Part shown: piece after piece, positions 49,901-58,900 of the stretch | How positions within the stretch are numbered: the stretch's first letter is position 1 | Layout of the letters: each line of letters opens with the position of its first letter | From: Trissonchulus latispiculum | Lineage: Eukaryota; Nematoda; Enoplea; Enoplida; Ironidae | NCBI GenBank assembly: GCA_030248195.1 | Contig: JASAND010030839.1 | Coordinates: 62,001 to 126,000, forward strand | Length of the DNA: 64,000 bases | Direction: 5' to 3' | The notes under the pieces: model-generated | Told to the model about the DNA's origin: nothing | What the model saw: the letters and a program-made list of their open reading frames with translations, nothing else | The model's database searches: none | Made by a program: the position numbers and the translations under genes

Positions 49901-52900
49901 GCGGACATGAATCTTTCAAAAGGATGACGAACAATGGCCCACTTTTTCCAAGAAGAGTTTTGCCAAAATTCAGAGCGATTGTTTGGTATCCTAGAAAGTC
50001 TGTCCTTTGGAAACTCTAAAAGTAACAAAGTGCACTCAAGGTAAGACAGTTCTGCTAATATACTTAACACTTTCTGATGCATTCTATATTAAGCCCGTAT
50101 CTAAACCAATTTATGAATTTCTTATTTGTAAGTATTCAAATTTTGAATGTAGATCTTTATAGTGTGGGTCTCTTTGGGGTTCTGGGGGCCAGGTATTTGT
50201 GGTTGAGAAGAAGTTGAGATTCAATGATAACTATAGCCCGGATATTTAAGGCTGATATCTCGGATGCTGTTGTGGGGGACCGCCTGTCGTATGGATTCCA
50301 TAGGTTTAGACAATGCCCATAGTTTTGAGATATACCCCGTGCACAGAAGCCACCTGTAGCCGGAAGGGCAATATCAGCAACCAAGAAAGGTTGAAATCAG
50401 TGTAATTATGTAGCATCGCTGTCCGAGGGTACGGCACAAGTGATAGAGCGTTCAACTCTTAACCCAAAGCTCGGGCGGTTAAATCCCTCCTGGACACTTT
50501 GCTTAAATTATTTCTGTCATGATTTTTCACATTTGGCGACCATGCTGTATTCTACCGCCTCAAAGTAAAACGTCGTGAAAGATGCCAGGGAATTGTGGAA
50601 TTTCAGGTCATGGAAATAAGTTGGTTTCGTTTTTTTATGGCGACCTTGTGGTGCCAAGCGTTCTAGTTGATACGGCAATATGGTTCTTGCGTGTAAATAT
50701 AAAGGCTCCCGGCCACAGGTGAACAATGGGGGAATTTCCCCCCTCGGCGAAGCCGTCCACAAATGGTAACGAAATTGCTCCCACAAGGGGGTAAGAAAAG
50801 TGGCCACAAGGGTTAAGAAAATAGCCCAAAAATATGTTTTACGACTAAAATGTCCGAAACTTTTCCGGCTTCGCAATAATTTTTCACTTAAAATCACTAG
50901 ATTTCGCTAAAAACGTCCGACAACGTGTTTTGGCGAAGACAATAGCTGTTAATAGCAAAACTTGCTTTTGATAGCTTTCAAAAGTATACCACTAAGAAAA
51001 ATCGCTGTCACCAGGGGTACCCAAATTTGCTTGAAGCAAAGTTTCTTAGAAGTGGAAAGCTATTGTGAAGTTTGACTATACGGATCTTAGTAAAATACTG
51101 TTGTCTTCTTTTTGACTATTAGGTTAAGTCCTAGATTACAGGTAACTACCGGTGGTGTGTGATGCTGGAGAACTGTTTTTTCCTGACCAACTGGGAGTCA
51201 ACGAAACGATTACAACGGTTTATTGACTTTTAAACAAAACTTGATGACAAGATTAGAACAAAACATTAATTTTAACCACGAGCATAAACCTTCTCAAAAA
51301 TACAAAACACTAACAAAACACCCGGCAAAAGCCGACTGTGCGACAAAGGTAGCCCAATTATAACCCAACGCAAATCTCCCCAACTCGAACCTACTTGACG
51401 AAAACCCAACCGCTCATCAACAACTTATTCCCACAACTGTACCTAAACTACCCAACATGGAGAATCTCAACAACTAGCTAGCCAGACCTATGAATTTAAA
51501 CAAAAGTAATGTTACATCATTGAACGTTTGTCAAAATGTAATCTTAATTCACTTAGGCTTAGCAGCTCATGAATAATTTATATCTTTCCTGTCGGTGCTA
51601 ACTTCACACTATCAACTGATCATGTAGCTGATTGATAGCTGTTATATTGATAACTTAGTTTGCATTACCCTCGTAGAAATTCAGTTTCCAATATTTGGGT
51701 TTGAATCATCAGGGCAGTCATTACAGCGACTAGAAATTGGATTTTGAAAAAAGCTCGCCGGCAGGTTTTAAGTATTGGCTTGGGTAACATAATGAGAAAT
51801 ACTATCTTTCACATGACTCCTTGAAGAACTTTCAATCTAATCAACGTGAAAAGAATGGTGACTGCCCCCCGTGGAAGACACATATTCACGGGATCAATCA
51901 GCATATCTTGTCCAGAGCACTATTTGGAACCCAGTCACACTAGTAGCAAAATCTACGAGTTTGCTTCTGGTTCCTCCTCCCGCCTCTCCGATAACCATCC
52001 TGTGTCATTACAGGATGTCAGATAACACACAGCTGAAGGTTCAATTCACCTCTCTTCAGCTTCGAATTGTTAGTTCATGTGACATTGCGGAGTTATACTA
52101 GTCAAGACGTATGAAACGGTTCTAACACCTTTCCATCGAGGGATTGAACTCCCAAGTAGGCAGGAAACCATTTTTTATATTCGAAAACAATCTCCCTGTA
52201 TTGCCTAGACCGATTGGCTACGCCCTTTTTTGTTTACTTTGTATTTTAAAATTTTCGCCTTTCTTTGAATTTGCTCCATTACAAATGCGGTTACTATGTG
52301 CACAACATACATTAAAACTTGTAAAAAAATTAAAACTTTAGTATGGTGGAGCAGATTGTTTCATAATGAACGGTGAGATTCTACGGTTCATCTAACTGCA
52401 GACAGCGCCTTCTGAACAGAGTCTTCTAAACTGCACAACGTTTCAGTAAAACGTGCTGAGAATTGAGATACTGGAGCTTAAATTTTTATTTCTATAAAAA
52501 GCGTACAGTGTTTCTCACTAAAAGAAGCAAACAGTTTCCAAAAAATTTAAATGCATTTAAAATATTTAAAAGCTGAAACAAATTGGAAAGAAGAACATAT
52601 ATGTTCAAGTTATATTTAACGAGGAAATGTACAGTCGCTTGATTACACAAAATAGCTAACAGACTACTTCTACAGGCTGTTCATTACCTGAACTTTGATT
52701 GACTTTCGTCTCAGATGCCGAAGGAGCATGTAGCTTAAAAATAAGAAAATGAGTACTCAACTTTCGAAGTTTTCTACTTCTGTAAAATTTACTATTTTTA
52801 AAAAATGTTGCTTCAGTCTTGCGTGCTGACAACACCACCTTCTATTTACCAATTTTGATTATTCCTACCTTTGTACCCCGGAGGAGCTTTCGAGGGGTCC

Positions 52901-55900
52901 TTGTCCCAACATATTGAGACTGCGGAGAGACTGGAGCTCCCCCTCCATTCGACTCTGACTGGACGTGGCCGGCCACCGGGAATGAAGGACCGGATTGGGG
53001 GGCAGCAGGGGTCGAACCCCCTGCAAGCCCTCCTGACTCTGGTGGAAGTCCGAGAAAAGCACGCCGCTCTGCAACAAGCTTATCTGTCATCCTGTCCACC
53101 AGCCCCCTATAAAAATCTGAAATTTTTTCCTAGCACCTAGGGTGCCCCTGAGGGAGATCGCGAACTTTCGGGTCCCGCACGACAGCAGCAGCCGCCGCGG
53201 AAATTTCTTCCTCAGACGGTAGCACAGATTGACCCGGGGGAGTCGCCGAGCCTCCCGTTGCCTCCGAAGGAGACGTAATGACAACACACGCTTGCTCCAG
53301 ACCCGCAGCCGAAGCTGAATTTTCTCCCTGAATTTCGGGGGTAAGCGTCGGGGGAAGGGGGGGTTGGGAGGGATTTTGGGGGGGTTCGCCCCCCATTCTG
53401 CACCATCTGATCAGGAGAAGTAACTGGAGGACCAAAAGCTTTGTTCAACATCTGAGAATATGACGGCCGCGGAATTTGATCTGTTCGAGAGGCCGAAGTT
53501 TGGGGCTGGGAGGAACCCCAGGCCTGGGTCCACTGGGGGGGGGAAGACCCTGCTACTGACCGGGACTTGCGCACGACAACATGGAATATTTTGATTTCGC
53601 GTAGCATTTTCCCCCCAAGTTTGCAAAGGGATGGTAGTAGGGATGTAGGGAATCCCCCAATTACGGTAAGGGCCCCACCTGGTTCCAGGTGGGACCCCAT
53701 CTAGAAGAGGAGGGTCACGATATTCACCCAACTCACGCGGATCCCCCCGATCCATTACTGGCGCCTGCTCACAGCACCTCTGTCGCAAAACTAAATTGTT
53801 ATATTCGTCCGGGTAATCTAAATTTTGTAAAAATTCAAAAAGACGTTGAATATCTTGAAGTCGATCCTCTAAATCTCGATAAAATTTTGGGTCAAGACCG
53901 TCACACTCCTCCAACATCTACATGACACGGTCGCCCCATGTGAAGTTTGACTATACGGATCTTAGTAAAATACTGTTGTCTTCTTTTTGACTATTAGGTT
54001 AAGTCCTAGATTACAGGTAACTACCGGTGGTGTGTGATGCTGGAGAACTGTTTTTTCCTGACCAACTGGGAGTCAACGAAACGATTACAACGGTTTATTG
54101 ACTTTTAAACAAAACTTGATGACAAGATTAGAACAAAACATTAATTTTAACCACGAGCATAAACCTTCTCAAAAATACAAAACACTAACAAAACACCCGG
54201 CAAAAGCCGACTGTGCGACAAAGGTAGCCCAATTATAGCCCAACGCAAATCTCCCCAACTCGAACCTACTTGACGAAAACCCAACCGCTCATCAACAACT
54301 TATTCCCACAACTGCACCTAAGCTACCCAACATGGAGAATCTCAACAACTAGCTAGCCAGATCTATGAATTTAAACAAAAGTAATGTTACATCATTGAAC
54401 GTTTGTCAAAATGTAATCTTAATTCACTTAGGCTTAGCAGCTCATGAATAATTTATATCTTTCCTGTCGGTGCTAACTTCACACTATCAACTGATCATGT
54501 AGCTGATTGATAGCAGTTATATTGATAACTTAGTTTCCATTACCCTCGTAGAAATTCAGTTTCCAATATTTGGGTTTGAATCATCAGGGCAGTTATTACA
54601 GCGACTAGAAATTGAATTTTGAAAAAAGCTCGCCGGCAGGTTTTAGGTATTGGCTTGGGTAACATAATGAGAAATACTATCTTTCGCATGACTCCTTGAA
54701 GAACTTTCAATCTAATCAACGTGAAAAGAATGGTGACTGCCCCCCGTGGAAGGCACATATACACGGGATCAATCAGCATATCTTGTCCAGAGCACTATTT
54801 GGAACCCAGTCACACTAGTAGTGAAATCTACGAGTTTGCTTCTGGTTCCTCCTCCCGCCTCTCAGATAACTATCCTATGTCATTACAGGATGCCAGATAA
54901 CACACAGCTGAAGATTCAGTTCACCTCTCTTCAGCTTCGAATTGTTAGTTCATGTGACATTGCGGAGTTATACTAGACAAGACGTATGGAACGGTTCTAA
55001 CACCTGTGATTGAACTCCCAAGTAGGCATGAAACCATTTTTTATATTCGAAAACAATCTCCCTGTATTGCCTCGACCGATTGGCTACGCCCTTTTTGTTT
55101 ACTTTGAATTTTAAAATTTTCGCCTTTCTTTGAATTTGCTCCATTACAAATGCGGTTACTATGTGCACAACATACATTAAAACTTGTAAAAAAATTAAAA
55201 CTTTAGTATGGTGGAGCAAATTGTTTCATAATGAACGGTGAGAGTCTACGGTTCATCTAACTGCAGACAGCGCCTTCTGAACAGAATCTTCTAAACTGCA
55301 CAACGTTTCAGTAAAACGTGCTGAGAATTGAGATACTGGAGCTTAAATTTTTTTCTATAAAAAGAGTACAGTGTCTCTCACTAAAAGAAGCAAACAGTTG
55401 CCAAAAAATTTAAATGCATTTAAAATATTTAAAAGCTGAAAAAATTAGAAAGAAGAACATATATGTTCAAGTTATATTTAACGAGGAAATGTACAGTCGC
55501 TTGATTACACAAAATAGCTAACAGACTACTTCTACAGGCTGTTCATTACCTGAACTTTGATTGACTTTCGTCTCAGATGCCGAAGGAGCATGTAGCTTAA
55601 AAATAAGAAAATAAGTACTCAACTTTCGAAGTTTTCTACTTCTGTAAAATTTACTATTTTAAAAAATGTTGCTTCAGTCTTGCGTGCTGACAACACCACC
55701 TTCTATTTACCAATTTTTTTGAGAAAATATACTCAATTTCCGACTACATCCCATCGGGCTCTCATCTTTTCTATGAGGTTAATATTCAAATATGTAAGCT
55801 GGTTAAAGTTTTCATTCGGCGCTGTATTGTTCACGTCTGAACGAAAGTGACCGCCTTTTATCAATTACAATTGGAATTTTAGAACAGAAAGTTTTAAAAA

Positions 55901-58900
55901 TTCGTTAAAATTAATTTTAGAGACATTTTCACAACTGCATTTTGTAATACACACAAAATTACTTAACAAAATTTGAAAACTCAGAAGTATGAGAACAAAA
56001 AATTACGAAATTCCATAATAGAAGAAGTAGAAATTTTTCCTTTCAATAAAACAAAGAGAAAAGGTTAGAACGATAGGTACCAATTCAAGAACATACATAT
56101 AGGCCAATAAGTGACATAATATGATACATGCATAAAATATCCTTGGGTTGCAATTACCCTGTACATGCTTGCTACCCAAAAAAACTGAGGATACGATGGA
56201 TAACACATGTGAATCACTTACTACGATGTGCTACAGACACAATCATACAAGTTAGGTGCGTTCACTCGCTGACCACTCTGCCAGAATGATACTAGTATTC
56301 GGCGGGCGTCGTCAGTGGCGTACCGACATAGTTGCAGCTTTAGGTTTTTTGAGCACCCTGATTGAAAAGGAATTGAAAAGCTTTTCTGCCCTGTGGTCCC
56401 ATTCACACGTGTTGTTTAGTGTTTACATGCAAACAAAAAACATAGTCCCTGACCTCATTGCTGAGACAGGTAAGAGTAAAGTAGAGAGTATTTCCAGGCA
56501 TGCCTGGTAAAAAGTACGCACAAGGCGTGATATATCTTGAAATAAGTCAAATAAATACCATACATTCTTAATTAATTAGTAAATAATGTGTTCTTATTTT
56601 TCATGATTTTACTAGATATATTAGAGTCTGCGGGGGGGAATTTGTAAGTACTAAAATCGAAATCATCCCTTTTGTCATACATTTTAGTAGTGAAAGGTTC
56701 ATTAGAGATACTTATGTTTAAGTCTAGTACATTAGCTTCTTTATTACTTGAATTTACTTTACTTAGTTCTAAATCTGGGGGATAAATTTTAGTTTGATTT
56801 CTTTCCAAGACGTTGTGGTCATTCATGGTTGTGATATCGTCAATGTATCTATATACGTAGATAAGAAACTTAGCCAGGTGTGAATTATCTTTGTCGGTTA
56901 TAAATTTATGCTCAAAATAGTTTAAGGTTAGATTAGCTATAGTTGCGGCAGCATTTGTTCCCATTCGTATACCAATTTGTTGAAGAAACAATTTGTTGCC
57001 CATTTTAAAGTAAGTGTTTTCTATTAAAAACTGTAACATATTCATAATATCGGTTTTAGTGTATGTAGTATATTTAGGTGCACCGTTTCCCCAATACACT
57101 TTGCCATATCGTATATGAATACGGTTAGTCACATCGTTGTTTATTATATGGCTTAAAGCAGAAATGATAGTGTTATGCTGCAATGTAGTATACAAGGTAG
57201 TAAAGTCGTAAGTATTAATGGTTTTGGCCATTTTATTTCCATTTAACTGTTTTAGTGTTTTTAGAATAGGCTTATTGCTATCGATGAGCCAAAAAGGATT
57301 ACAGTTTGTAGTACACTCTAATATTTTACTTCGCCTTTTTCTACTTATGGAAATAGGCTTGAGTATTTTATCTAGAGTAATTGAAAGAGGACTACAAGAA
57401 GTGTTACGACTAGCTATTATAGTTCTGAATTTCATAGGAGTTTTATGAAATTTTGGAATTATATAGATAAATGGCAGTTTGTTGTTGTCATTACAGCTGA
57501 TATTAAGAGATTTACAAATGCCTTTATTCTATTTATTATACTATTTTCATTATCTGGTTGAATTTCAAGATAAGTGTTGTTGTTTGTAGTATTTAGTATT
57601 CCTAGTTCCTTAAACACAGAATAAATGTAAAATTCTTTACAAATGATAGCTATATTTTGTGATGCCTTATCTACAGGAGTAAACACAAATTTTTCCTTAT
57701 AACTGCTTAATAAGTTATGTAAGTAGTATGTTTGATATGGGCTATTATCAGTAGTAACATTCTTTATGAAAGACGAAATTTCTGCTTTTACCTTATTACC
57801 CCATATATGCAGCTTTCGATTATCTCAATGATATTTCCTGATTATTTTTTCAATATATTTATTGATTCCTTCATAAGTATCCTTAATAGTTTGTAGTTTG
57901 CAAGATTTTTGTGGATTCTATACTTAGGACCCTTACTGAACAAAGATTCTAATGTATCATTTTCTAATACTTTATAATTACCAGTAATTATATGGTTGTG
58001 AATATTATCCTTAAATTGAGATCGATGGCAATCGCATGAAAAACCATTTTCGAAATAAGATTTCAACCATGCATCACAATCGAGGGAGTTTAGAGTTTCC
58101 TTATAATTAAATATTTCATTTGCAATAGGTTTTTTATATTTGAAATAAACTGAGGGATTGTGTGCTTGCGTTCTACTATTTAAGTATGGCCAATATTGTT
58201 TACACTTATCAAATAGAGACTGAAAATTTACCTTATCTATTAGCTTGTTACTAAAATTTATGATCATGAAATCTCTTTTGGTTTTTCGAGAGATTGTTTT
58301 ATCCTCTAAACGACAGTTAATTATATCCTTAATAAAGTCATAGTTAGGGTTAAAATTATTATGTTCGAGTACCTTTTTAATCTGTCTTATACCTGTCTGT
58401 GTGAGAACCTTATATAGTTGTCGTTTATTACCATTTAACAAAACTTTAATTTCATCAGTTGTAAAGAGCTTAGAATTTTTCTATTTCTATTTGTTCTGTA
58501 TTTGTTATTAGAGCTGGTAACGTTAGTATTCTTTTTTATCAATAAATTATGTAAAACAGAAAATTTAGTGTTTTCTCCTAGTAATAGTTCATTTAGACCA
58601 TATGAATACTTAGTTTTTAAACGCCTAATCCAATAAGCTTCTCTATGTCTTCTAATTTTTCTGTCCAGAACTTTGTCACCTGTTTTTGGTAACACTTCAA
58701 TCAATTGTACATGAAATGTTTTGCAGTAACCTGTATTGAAGTGTGCGGCAAATCTCCGGCAAGTAGCATTGGCATAGTTACTAATACTTCGTTTATGCTC
58801 ATACATACGTTTAGACAATTGTCTTCCAGTCTCTCCAACATATTGCATGCCACAATCGTCACACGTAATCACGTAAATTAAGTTATGACTCTTGCATGTT

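Larger units (their letters stand above)
51064..55712 (-). mobile_element. LTR retrotransposon carrying gag only (no pol)
   Basis: Two direct repeats of about 1.78 kb (51064-52851 and 53939-55712) surround a 1087-bp interior. Read on the minus strand, the LTR begins TGGTAAATAG and ends CTTCACA (TG...CA). It is followed at 53938 by TGGGGCGACCGTGTCATG, a good tRNA primer-binding site, and an A/G-rich tract (AAAGGTAGGAA) precedes the other LTR. The interior has only gag-like coding. The LTRs differ by a few substitutions and short indels. No TSD matches at the outer ends (GCTAT and ATTTT). It sits in intron 2 of gene B, in the same orientation as the gene. Confidence 0.85.

Noticed and set aside
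50517..50897. 126-codon minus ORF in gene B intron 2
   Set aside because: No recognised motif, no copy in the window and no flanking structure to support it.
51871..52101. 76-codon ORF recurring at 54746-54976
   Set aside because: It lies in the two LTRs of one element; no motif, and the recurrence is due to LTR duplication.
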